The notes beneath the pieces are model-generated. The model searched no databases and was not told the origin of the DNA. It saw only the letters and a program-made list of their open reading frames with translations. The position numbers were made by a program, and so were the translations under genes. From CAILZL01 sp050248275 (GTDB lineage Bacteria; Pseudomonadota; Gammaproteobacteria; Steroidobacterales; Steroidobacteraceae), in assembly GCA_050248275.1 (NCBI GenBank), contig JBFWSR010000016.1, positions 21,614-85,613 on the forward strand: a stretch of 64,000 bases of DNA, in the 5' to 3' direction. Shown here piece after piece: positions 57,423-64,000 of this stretch. Numbering within the stretch: position 1 is the first letter of the stretch; every line of letters starts with the position of its first letter.

Positions 57423-59546
57423 ATGTCCTTTGCTGCCATCACGCCATTCGCAAGTGCCGCGGAAAATCGTCTGGCGTCAATGAGACAGGTGCTGCCGGCA
57501 TCGGCCGCGCTCGGTCTGCTGGCTTTAGTCCCGGTGGTGGCTTCTGCACAGCAAACGCAAGCGGGCGCGGCGGTTGCCAATGCCGCAGGTGACGACGATG
57601 TGCTGCAGGAAGTCATTGTGTTTGGTCGTGGCGAGGAATTGATTGGCCGGGCGGACGCCGCCAGCGAAGGCGCCGTAGGTGGCGACGATCTGCTGGTGCG
57701 GCCCATGTTGCGCGTCGCCGATCTGCTCGAAGCCGTGCCGGGCTTGATCGCCGCCCAGCACTCCGGCAGCGGCAAGGCCAATCAATACTTCCTGCGTGGC
57801 TTCAATCTCGATCATGGCACCGACTTCACCGCTTACATTGACGATGTGCCCTGGAACCTGCGCACCCACGGTCACGGTCAGGGCTATCTGGATGTGAACG
57901 GTCTGATTCCCGAAGTAATAGAGCGCATCGAGTATCGCAAGGGCACCTATCGCGCCGATGCGGGTGATTTCTCCATGGCGGGTTCCGCCATGATGACCAC
58001 CATTGATATGCTGAAACGCCCCTTCGTAGCGGTGGAAGGCGGTCAATATGGTTGGCGTCGTATCGCTGGTGGCGGCACCACCGGGTTGGGCGAGGGCATG
58101 CTGACACTCATCGGTCAGTACAAGACTTATGACGGGCCCTGGCAATTGAAGGAAAACCTGCAACACGAGTCGGTGTGGGGCAAGTATTCACAGAACACGG
58201 ACTACGGCATGCTGAAAGTCTCTCTGTCCGGTTATCACGCCACATGGAAACCGACTGAACAGATTCCGGAGCGAGTGATCGGCACGCCGGTTTGTGCCGA
58301 TGAATTCTGCGCGCTCGATACGACGGCCAGAGGCGAGACCACGCGCTGGATTGCCGATCTGCAAATGCTGGCGGACGACTGGCGCGCCACCGCCTATACC
58401 CAGTATTACGACTGGCGCATGTCATCGAATCCCACCTATGACTTTCAGATCGATCAATTCGACCGACGCTGGATTGCCGGCGGCCGTTATGAACGCCGCT
58501 TGATCAAGAGCGACACGCTGCAGGTGAATGCGGGGACCGAGCTGAGATACGACGACATCGGCAGTGTGGGAGTGGATCACGATCAGGACGGCCTGTTCGT
58601 CAGCAACATTGCGCGCAACAGCGTGCGCGAAGGCTCTGTCGGCGTGTACAGCGAAGCCACCTGGAAACCTGTCGATGCATTACGTCTGACGGGTGGTTTG
58701 CGTGGCGACTATTTCAACTTCAAGGTGGGATTGCGTCCCGATTCCGGCGCAACAGGCATCGACAATGTCGGGCATGCGGATGATCATACTTTCTCGCCCA
58801 AGCTCGGTGTCGCCTATGCCTTGAATGACCATGTCGAGTTGTACGGTAACTGGGGTCAAGGCGCGCATTCCAACGATGCGCGTGGCGTGGTGCGCCAGAA
58901 TTCACAGATCAAGGGATTGGCAATTGGCACTGGCTATGAAGGCGGTGCACGTTTTGAAATTGGCGATTTCAAGATCAGCGCCGCTTACTGGTGGTTGAAC
59001 CTGTCCAGCGAACTGATTTTCGTCGGCGATGACAACTCGGTGGAACCGCGTGGCGCATCTCGTCGTCACGGTTATGAACTGGTTGCCTTCTGGCGCCCCC
59101 GGGAATGGCTGGCGATCGACGGCGTTTACACCGGCAGCCAGGCTCGCTATACCGAATTGACCGATGGCGGCTATGACATCGAGGGTTCGGTGGCCAGCGC
59201 CGGTGAGCTGGGCATTGCCGCCACCAAGGGCGCCTGGGAGTTCAGCGGCCGCCTGCGTTATCTCGGCGGCTATCCGCTGCTGCCGGACAATTCCCGGCAT
59301 ACCGATGCGGAAACCATGTTGAATCTGCGGGCAGCGCACAAATTCGAACACATCACCCTGTATGGTGAAGTGTTGAATGTGCTGGATCACAAGGGCAAGG
59401 ACATTGTTTATTATTACGGCACCAATGTCGCCGGCTACGATCCCGCGCCCGATCCCAATGACCTCGATGCAACGCGCGTGGATGGCCGCGTCAGTCGCGC
59501 CGAAGAGCCGCGTACCTTGCGCTTTGGCGTGAAGTACGAATTCTAG
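57423..59546 (+). CDS. TonB-dependent outer-membrane receptor
   Basis: A 707-residue ligand-gated receptor. An extended signal region (VLPASAALGLLALVPVVASAQQ) is followed by a TonB-box-like EVIVFGRG. The plug contains LLVRPMLRVADLLEAVPGLIAAQHSGSGKANQYFLRGFNLDHGTDF and IERIEYRKGTYRADAGDFS, and a 22-strand-type barrel ends RTLRFGVKYEF. The substrate is not evident; plug motifs are not those of a well-known siderophore receptor. GGAG precedes the ATG. The upstream 21-bp repeat array suggests tight regulation. Confidence 0.93.
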   Translation: MSFAAITPFASAAENRLASMRQVLPASAALGLLALVPVVASAQQTQAGAAVANAAGDDDVLQEVIVFGRGEELIGRADAASEGAVGGDDLLVRPMLRVADLLEAVPGLIAAQHSGSGKANQYFLRGFNLDHGTDFTAYIDDVPWNLRTHGHGQGYLDVNGLIPEVIERIEYRKGTYRADAGDFSMAGSAMMTTIDMLKRPFVAVEGGQYGWRRIAGGGTTGLGEGMLTLIGQYKTYDGPWQLKENLQHESVWGKYSQNTDYGMLKVSLSGYHATWKPTEQIPERVIGTPVCADEFCALDTTARGETTRWIADLQMLADDWRATAYTQYYDWRMSSNPTYDFQIDQFDRRWIAGGRYERRLIKSDTLQVNAGTELRYDDIGSVGVDHDQDGLFVSNIARNSVREGSVGVYSEATWKPVDALRLTGGLRGDYFNFKVGLRPDSGATGIDNVGHADDHTFSPKLGVAYALNDHVELYGNWGQGAHSNDARGVVRQNSQIKGLAIGTGYEGGARFEIGDFKISAAYWWLNLSSELIFVGDDNSVEPRGASRRHGYELVAFWRPREWLAIDGVYTGSQARYTELTDGGYDIEGSVASAGELGIAATKGAWEFSGRLRYLGGYPLLPDNSRHTDAETMLNLRAAHKFEHITLYGEVLNVLDHKGKDIVYYYGTNVAGYDPAPDPNDLDATRVDGRVSRAEEPRTLRFGVKYEF

Positions 59547-59553
59547 TGTTCTT

Positions 59554-59587
59554 AAACCCCTTGTCATGGAGCACTGGACAGGAGGTT
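59554..59587. terminator. Imperfect hairpin after the TonB receptor gene
   Basis: AAACCCCTTGTC can pair with GGACAGGAGGTTT (one mismatch and one wobble) around a short loop, 8 bases after the stop. No T-run follows, so termination is only possible. Confidence 0.3.
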
Positions 59588-59710
59588 TACGGACAATCCC
59601 TTACCGTGCGGTTGCAAGCAACTGGATGATCCTGGGTTGAACTGCGGTTAAATGACCCCAGACAGGGGCATTGTCTCCTTATTGCCATTACCAACCAGAG
59701 TACATCCCGC

Positions 59711-60187
59711 ATGAGCAGAGCCTTCGTCAAAGACGCCGACGATGACGGCGCGCTGGAAGAAATGCCCGAACGCGTCATCAGCGAACATCCCAACTTCGTG
59801 ACGGCACGCGGACTCTGGCAGATTGAAGACATCATCCAGCAACTTGAGCAGGGACGCGAAGCGGCCCGCATGGCCGACGATGCGGCTACGCTGGGGCACG
59901 TCAATCGTGATTTGCGTTACTGGCAGCAGCGTCTGGCCAGCGCGCAACTCATTACGCCCGAACCGGTGCCGACCAAGGTCAGGTTTGGCGTCACGGTGGG
60001 GCTGGAATTTGCCAATGGCATAAAGTGCCAGTACACCTTGGTGGGCGAGGACGAAGCCGATCCGGCGGAAGGCTTGCTCAGTTGGGTGGCGCCGGTCGCG
60101 CAGGCCTTGCTGGGACATCAGGTGGGCGATGTAGTGACCTTGCCGGACGGCAATGCCAGGATCACTGCGCTGTCGGTTCGACCGTAG
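59711..60187 (+). CDS. GreA/GreB-like transcription factor with atypical tip
   Basis: A 158-residue protein that begins MSRAFVKDADDD like GreB. It has a predicted N-terminal helical hairpin (GLWQIEDIIQQLEQGREAARMADDAATLGHVNRDLRYWQQRLASAQ) and a C-terminal FKBP-like Gre domain (VRFGVTVGLEFANGIKCQYTLVGEDEADP...GLLSWVAPVAQALLGHQVGDVV). The acidic GDLKENAEY-type tip of true cleavage factors is absent, so it probably binds RNA polymerase without normal transcript-cleavage activity. It converges on the ABC permease gene with a 4-base gap. Confidence 0.82.
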   Translation: MSRAFVKDADDDGALEEMPERVISEHPNFVTARGLWQIEDIIQQLEQGREAARMADDAATLGHVNRDLRYWQQRLASAQLITPEPVPTKVRFGVTVGLEFANGIKCQYTLVGEDEADPAEGLLSWVAPVAQALLGHQVGDVVTLPDGNARITALSVRP

Positions 60188-60191
60188 CGCA

Positions 60192-60953
60192 TCAGGTCTT
60201 CAAGCGGTAACCCGTCTTGAAGACCCACCCCACCAGCAACAGGCACAGGCCCATGAATGCCAGCGTCACGGTCAGGCTGATGGCCACGCTGACATCCGAG
60301 ATGCCATAGAAGCTCCAGCGGAAGCCGTTGATCAGATACACCACCGGATTGAACAGGGTCACCTGTTGCCAGAACGGCGGCAGCATGCTGATGGAATAAA
60401 AGCTGCCGCCCAGAAAGGTCAGCGGCGTGATGATCATGATCGGCACGATCTGCAGTTTCTCCCAGCCGCTGGCCCAGATGCCGATGATGAAACCGAACAG
60501 GCTGAAAGTCGCCGAAGTCAGAACCAGAAAGGCCAGCATCCAGACAGGGTGTGCGATCGAGAACGGCACAAACAGACGTGCTGTTGCCAGAATGATCAGC
60601 CCCAGCAGGATGGACTTGGTCGCCGCCGCGCCGACATAACCCATGACGATCTCGATATAGGAAACCGGCGCGGACAGCACTTCGTAAATCGTGCCCGAAT
60701 AGCGCGGCATGTAAATGCCGAAGGAGGCATTGGAGATGCTTTCGGTCAGCACCGACAGCATGATCAGGCCCGGCACGATGAACGCGCCGTAACTCACGCC
60801 ATCGATCTGCGCCATGCGCGAGCCGATGGCCGAACCGAACACCACGAAATAAAGCGATGTGGAAATCACCGGCGACAACAGGCTTTGCACCAGCGTGCGG
60901 AACCATCGGGACAGTTCAAAGGTATAAATCGCGCGGATCGCGTAGCTGTTCAT
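60192..60953 (-). CDS. ABC-2 exporter permease
   Basis: A 253-residue membrane protein with six helices. MNSYAIRAIYTFELSRWFRTLVQSLLSPVISTSLYFVVFGSAIGSRM is the standard ABC-2 N terminus, and MLPPFWQQVTLFNPVVYLINGFRWSFYG holds the ABC-2 signature. ATG at 60953 lies 10 bases after the ATPase gene. Substrate unknown. It resembles YadH-type permeases. Confidence 0.92.
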   Translation of the reverse strand: MNSYAIRAIYTFELSRWFRTLVQSLLSPVISTSLYFVVFGSAIGSRMAQIDGVSYGAFIVPGLIMLSVLTESISNASFGIYMPRYSGTIYEVLSAPVSYIEIVMGYVGAAATKSILLGLIILATARLFVPFSIAHPVWMLAFLVLTSATFSLFGFIIGIWASGWEKLQIVPIMIITPLTFLGGSFYSISMLPPFWQQVTLFNPVVYLINGFRWSFYGISDVSVAISLTVTLAFMGLCLLLVGWVFKTGYRLKT

Positions 60954-60963
60954 GCGGCCACTC

Positions 60964-61890
60964 TTATTTGTCTGCTCTGACCAGACTGACAAAAATATCT
61001 TCCAACGAACTTTCGCTGGTTTGCAGATCCTTGAAGTCGATGCCCAGTTCGTTCAGCTGCCGCAGCAAGCCGGCAATGCCGGTGGCGTCGCTCTGCGCAT
61101 CGAAGGTATAGATCAGTGCGTGCCCATCGGCCGCCAGCTCCAGTTGCCGGCCTGACAGCTTGTCGGGAATGCGTTCCAGCGGGCTTTGCAACTGCAACGT
61201 CAATTGCTTCTTGCCCAGTTTGTGCATCAACACCTGCTTGTCTTCCACCAGAATCAGTTCGCCTTTGTTGATCACGCCGATACGATCGGCCATTTCCTCG
61301 GCTTCTTCGATGTAGTGTGTGGTCAGGATGATGGTCACGCCCTGGTCGCGCAGCGAACGCACCATCTGCCACATGTCGCGGCGCAGTTCCACATCCACGC
61401 CCGCAGTGGGTTCGTCCAGAAACAGAATCGTCGGTTCATGCGACAGCGCCTTGGCGATCATCACGCGCCGCTTCATGCCGCCCGACAGCGTCATGATGCG
61501 GGCATCTTTCTTGTCCCACAGCGACAGATCGCGCAGCACTTTTTCGAGGTGAGCCGGGTTGGGCGCCTTGCCGAACAGCCCGCGACTGAACACCATGGTG
61601 CGCCATACGCTTTCAAAGGCATCGCTGGTCAGTTCCTGCGGCACCAGCCCGATCTTGGAGCGGGCGGCGCGAAACTCGCGTACCACATCGTGACCATCCG
61701 CCAGCACCTGTCCCGAGCTGGCATTGACGATGCCGCAGATGATGCTGATCAGCGTGGTCTTGCCGGCGCCGTTCGGTCCCAGCAGAGCGAATATTTCGCC
61801 GCAGCGAATGTCCAGATTGATGTCTTTCAGCGCCTGAAAGCCCGAGGCATAGGTCTTGTTGAGGTGGCTGACCGAAATGATGGATTGCAC
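60964..61890 (-). CDS. ABC exporter ATP-binding protein (YadG-like)
   Basis: A 308-residue ATPase with Walker A GPNGAGKTT, Q-loop VPQELTS, signature LSGGMKRRVMIAKALSHEP, Walker B ILFLDEPTAGVD and H-loop TTHYIEEAEEMAD. The C-terminal extension after residue 225 is typical of YadG. The GTG at 61890 (VQSIISVSHLNKTY) is taken as start because the longer frame upstream is Pro/Asn-rich and not domain-like. An ATG at 61980 is an alternative. It heads a two-gene operon divergent from yceI. Confidence 0.9.
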   Translation of the reverse strand: MQSIISVSHLNKTYASGFQALKDINLDIRCGEIFALLGPNGAGKTTLISIICGIVNASSGQVLADGHDVVREFRAARSKIGLVPQELTSDAFESVWRTMVFSRGLFGKAPNPAHLEKVLRDLSLWDKKDARIMTLSGGMKRRVMIAKALSHEPTILFLDEPTAGVDVELRRDMWQMVRSLRDQGVTIILTTHYIEEAEEMADRIGVINKGELILVEDKQVLMHKLGKKQLTLQLQSPLERIPDKLSGRQLELAADGHALIYTFDAQSDATGIAGLLRQLNELGIDFKDLQTSESSLEDIFVSLVRADK

Positions 61891-62055
61891 GAGATCGTCC
61901 GTATTGTCGGTGTTATGCGGGATGCCGGGATTATAGAGAAGCAGCGCGGCAGGTTTGCATGCCGCTATGAGATTGCGCATTATGCCGGTCAGAATATTAA
62001 CCTGAAGCTGCGCCGACACCGGCCCGTGTCGCCGCCCGATTCTGGAGATCATCTA

Positions 62056-62616
62056 ATGCCATTGGGAATGCTGATTCACAAACGATTGCTGCCATTGACC
62101 CTGTTGGTTGCACTGGGTGCGCTGGCTGCGGACACTCATGTCGATGCCGGCAAGAGCACGATCACAGTCATCTTCAAACAGGAAGGCGTGCCGGTCGAAG
62201 CGGCATTCCACAAGTTCACCGGCAACATCCAGTACGATCCGGCACAACCTGCTGCCGCCACCGCCGTGCTGGATGTCGATACCGGCAGCTTCGACATTGG
62301 CGATGAAAGCTACAACGATGAGGTGCGCAAGAAAGCCTGGTTCGACAGCACGGCCTATCCCAAAGCCACTTTCCGTTCCACGCAGGTCAAGGCGGGCGCC
62401 GCCGACAAATTCGACGCCACCGGGACCCTGACCATCAAGGGCAAGGTCACCATGATCACCCTGCCCATTACGGTCAAGCGCGTCGGTAATACCGCAACCT
62501 ACAGCGGCAGCTTCGTGGTGTCGCGCGCCATGTTCGGCATCGGCGATCCCTCATGGAACGACGTGCTGGATGACAAGGTCAGCGTGCGCTTCAGTCTGGT
62601 CACGCCCGGCGCCTGA
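62056..62616 (+). CDS. YceI family periplasmic protein
   Basis: A 186-residue lipocalin-like protein. A signal peptide (LLPLTLLVALGALAA) is followed by DTHVDAGKSTITVIFKQEGVPVEAAFHKFTGNIQYDP. The family motif MFGIGDPSWND near the end and SYNDEVRKKAWFDSTAYPKATFRS are clear. YceI proteins bind isoprenoid-type lipids in the periplasm. GGAG stands before the ATG at 62056; a second ATG four codons later is possible. A much longer open frame upstream is antisense to the ABC gene and is not real. Confidence 0.92.
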   Translation: MPLGMLIHKRLLPLTLLVALGALAADTHVDAGKSTITVIFKQEGVPVEAAFHKFTGNIQYDPAQPAAATAVLDVDTGSFDIGDESYNDEVRKKAWFDSTAYPKATFRSTQVKAGAADKFDATGTLTIKGKVTMITLPITVKRVGNTATYSGSFVVSRAMFGIGDPSWNDVLDDKVSVRFSLVTPGA

Positions 62617-62647
62617 ACGCAAAGGCTCGATTCATCGAACCTGATTG

Positions 62648-62786
62648 CTAGGGAACCTCTGATTAACGTCATACCCGCGTCCCACAGGGATTTCCTACGG
62701 TCACAGCGGGTATCCAGTAAGAAACTGATTTAACTGGATTCCTTCCGTGGGGATGACGAAACAGAGGTTAATCAGACCTTCCCTAG
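62648..62786. mobile_element. IS5-like MITE (131 bp) with CTAG target duplication
   Basis: CTAG duplicates at 62648-62651 and 62783-62786 flank an element whose ends are GGAACCTCTGATTAA and the complement of GGAAGGTCTGATTAA (13 of 15 match). GGAAGGT ends and a CTAG target agree with the IS5 group as I know it. No transposase fits inside. The interior holds further nested inverted repeats (CGTCAT/ATGACG, ATACCCGC/GCGGGTAT, ATCCAGT/ACTGGAT), so the transcript would fold strongly. Confidence 0.7.
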
Positions 62787-63181
62787 GGCTGTTTATCCAG
62801 CCGCTCCTGAAAACGTTTTTGCATAGCGGCTTTTTTCTGTTCGCATGCTGCGGGGTCGGCTGCGCATTTGGCTTTCCATTCAGCCGCGCGTTGTTGCATA
62901 CGGGCTTTCTTCTCCTCGCAAGCCTGCGGGTCGGCAGCGCACTTCTCCTTGAACCTGGCGATGCGTGCTTCCATGCGTGCCTTGCGTTCCTCGCAGGCCT
63001 TGGGATCTTCGGCGCATTTCGCCTGCATCTTGGCGCGCAGTTCGGCACAGCGATCCGGATTCTGCGCGCAGACTTGTTCCAGCGCCGGATAGTCTCCGCT
63101 TGATTCGGCAACAGCCGCCGTTCCGCTGCCGAATATCACGGCCGCAACACCGGCAATCATCAAATGACGTAGGGGCAACAT
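62783..63181 (-). CDS. Exported Cys-rich helical repeat protein (CX6C pairs)
   Basis: A 132-residue protein of unknown function. The signal peptide ends about ATAAVAES (start MLPLRHLMIAGVAAVIFGSG). The mature part is one long charged helix with four CX6C pairs in a repeated pattern C-A-x-D/N-P-x-x-C-E-x-K/R: CAQNPDRC, CAEDPKAC, CAADPQAC and CAADPAAC. Seven-residue Cys spacing puts each pair on the same helix face, suggesting disulphide hairpins or metal binding in the periplasm. ATG 63181 has GAGGA before it. Its stop codon lies in the CTAG target duplicate of the MITE. Confidence 0.8.
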   Translation of the reverse strand: MLPLRHLMIAGVAAVIFGSGTAAVAESSGDYPALEQVCAQNPDRCAELRAKMQAKCAEDPKACEERKARMEARIARFKEKCAADPQACEEKKARMQQRAAEWKAKCAADPAACEQKKAAMQKRFQERLDKQP

Positions 63182-63442
63182 GACAAGTCCTCGAAGTGAT
63201 GGAGTGTGCTGGTTCAACGCACGCCACTGGTTTCGGTTGACACTGTTGTACAGGGCGGGTTAACAGTCCGACACCCTGCTGCCGACTTTCCAAGTCCATT
63301 TTGATTTTCGTTTTATTATGGATTACAACGTCACCAACATGTTGGCGGGAAAAGGAAAAGTGGAGAATGACAATCGGATATACAGTGCCTGGTCGCTTTG
63401 TAAAGCGACATTTAGGTCGCATATCACTTGGCTCTACTTCTA

Positions 63443-63869
63443 GTTAGGCCGCACAAATGGTCCTCGGCGAACTCATCCCCGCTTTTCGAAGGGCGTCGTC
63501 AGACCCGGTAGTTCTCCGGCTCATTGGTTTGCTCGAAGAATGGCGAACCGACGCAAGTACCGCTGAAGACCTCCGTCAGTCCGTAGAGCGCTACATCGGG
63601 AACTCGTGGATCGCCAGCGACAACGAGCACAAGACGATCTATTCCCTTTGGTCAGCTTTCAGGGACGAGTGCATCGTGGGGCGTCGCGGCATGACCATGA
63701 ACGAGCGCCTGTACTGCTTCGGTCTCCTCGAAGCTTGGGATAGTGCTTCCAGCGAAGAGGCGCGTGCCGTCGTCCGGAATAAGGTCGACTACGCAAGTTC
63801 CTCTGGGGCATGAGCCTGTCCTCGAAGTCAAGCAAGGCGAGCGCGGCGGCGTCGCGAGTGCGGCCTAAC
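63443..63869 (+). mobile_element. Integron-cassette-like unit (core sites flanking one ORF)
   Basis: GTTAGGCCGCAC (63443-63454) stands directly before the ORF start and its exact complement GTGCGGCCTAAC (63858-63869) follows the ORF. GTTAGGC and GCCTAAC are the outer core sites of attC recombination sites, and their placement around a single ORF is that of a gene cassette. No second GTTAGGC occurs in the remaining 131 bases, so the attC site is incomplete or decayed, and no integrase gene is in the window. A hairpin GTCGCTTT/AAAGCGAC (63392-63409) lies just upstream. Confidence 0.5.
63457..63813 (+). CDS. Hypothetical protein in cassette-like unit
   Basis: A 118-residue soluble, mainly helical protein (MVLGELIPAFRRASSDPVVLRLIGLLEEW...) with no recognised domain. 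Acidic and aromatic residues are evenly spread (ASDNEHKTIYSLWSAFRDECIVG, NERLYCFGLLEAWD), and it looks like a real globular protein. The ATG comes 7 bases after the core-site sequence, as is common for the first codon of integron cassettes, which often lack a normal ribosome-binding site. Base and codon use look different from the neighbouring genes by eye. Probably acquired; function unknown. Confidence 0.6.
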   Translation: MVLGELIPAFRRASSDPVVLRLIGLLEEWRTDASTAEDLRQSVERYIGNSWIASDNEHKTIYSLWSAFRDECIVGRRGMTMNERLYCFGLLEAWDSASSEEARAVVRNKVDYASSSGA

Positions 63870-64000
63870 CCCTCGTATATGGACTCCCCCTGCAAGTAGC
63901 AGAGCTGATCTTTTTTTTGGCTTTAGGAAACACTTGCAGTCGTATATCCGGCATCTGAAGTGGGAGCTGTGTGTCCCGTGCCGACATGGAATCTGCAACA

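Noticed and set aside
61186..62055. Long plus-strand open frame running into yceI
   Set aside because: It is antisense to the ABC ATPase, is Gln/His-rich and has no domain; YceI has its own ATG with GGAG at 62056.

Overview
The window reads like a chromosomal segment of a free-living Gram-negative proteobacterium, most likely a gammaproteobacterium. The supporting genes are trmB, an AsmA - mutY - yggX gene order, OmpW, an S46 peptidase, a TfpX/TfpZ pilin accessory protein, a TonB-dependent receptor and tripartite RND efflux. GC looks moderately high (an estimate by eye). Genes are packed tightly, with many ATGA overlaps. Only one tRNA (Gly, anticodon CCC) and no rRNA, CRISPR array or prophage is visible. 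The taxon is an inference from gene content.

Layout. 1-3.2 kb: a cut-off phytochrome-type kinase, a HisKA_2 kinase/ANTAR response-regulator pair with a structured leader, and trmB. 3.3-11.3 kb: a heavy-metal RND efflux operon (adaptor, pump, DUF3240, TolC-like channel) divergent from a PmrA/QseB-like two-component system, with a PmrA-box-like repeat between them. 11.3-20 kb: a central-carbon block. A K+-independent-type pyruvate kinase lies opposite alpha-glucan phosphorylase, transaldolase, acetate kinase and phosphoketolase; the phosphoketolase frame is broken by one in-frame TAG. 20-31 kb: a cobalamin-type radical SAM protein, a TMTC-like membrane glycosyltransferase with TPR, a short DD-carboxypeptidase, DUF3617, TfpX/Z, an ABC exporter with a cytochrome c, MAPEG, a truncated haemoglobin, OmpW and DUF3465. 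31-40 kb: tRNA-Gly, dctA, a CsgG/DUF4810/DUF799 lipoprotein operon, azoR-pirin divergent from a LysR regulator, an AlkD-like glycosylase and an S46 peptidase.

40-53.5 kb is a signalling island with nine consecutive regulatory genes: two REC-EAL, one REC-GGDEF, two NarL-type regulators, a REC-PAS-kinase, a PAS hybrid kinase and a 1352-residue hybrid kinase with HPt, among others counted in the feature list. It looks like one phosphorelay/c-di-GMP module. 53.6-57.3 kb: a short AsmA, an SRPBCC protein, a frameshifted mutY, yggX and an ABM-domain protein. 57.3-62.6 kb: a TonB receptor preceded by 21-bp tandem repeats, a Gre-like factor, a second ABC exporter and YceI. 62.6-64 kb: an IS5-like MITE next to a CX6C repeat protein, then an ORF flanked by integron-cassette-type core sites.

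The carbon block can be read as glycogen breakdown feeding a phosphoketolase bypass (xylulose-5-P or fructose-6-P to acetyl-P, then acetate plus ATP by AckA). The two disrupted genes, phosphoketolase and mutY, are the most important items to verify, because they are either sequencing errors or real lesions that may be mechanistically linked.
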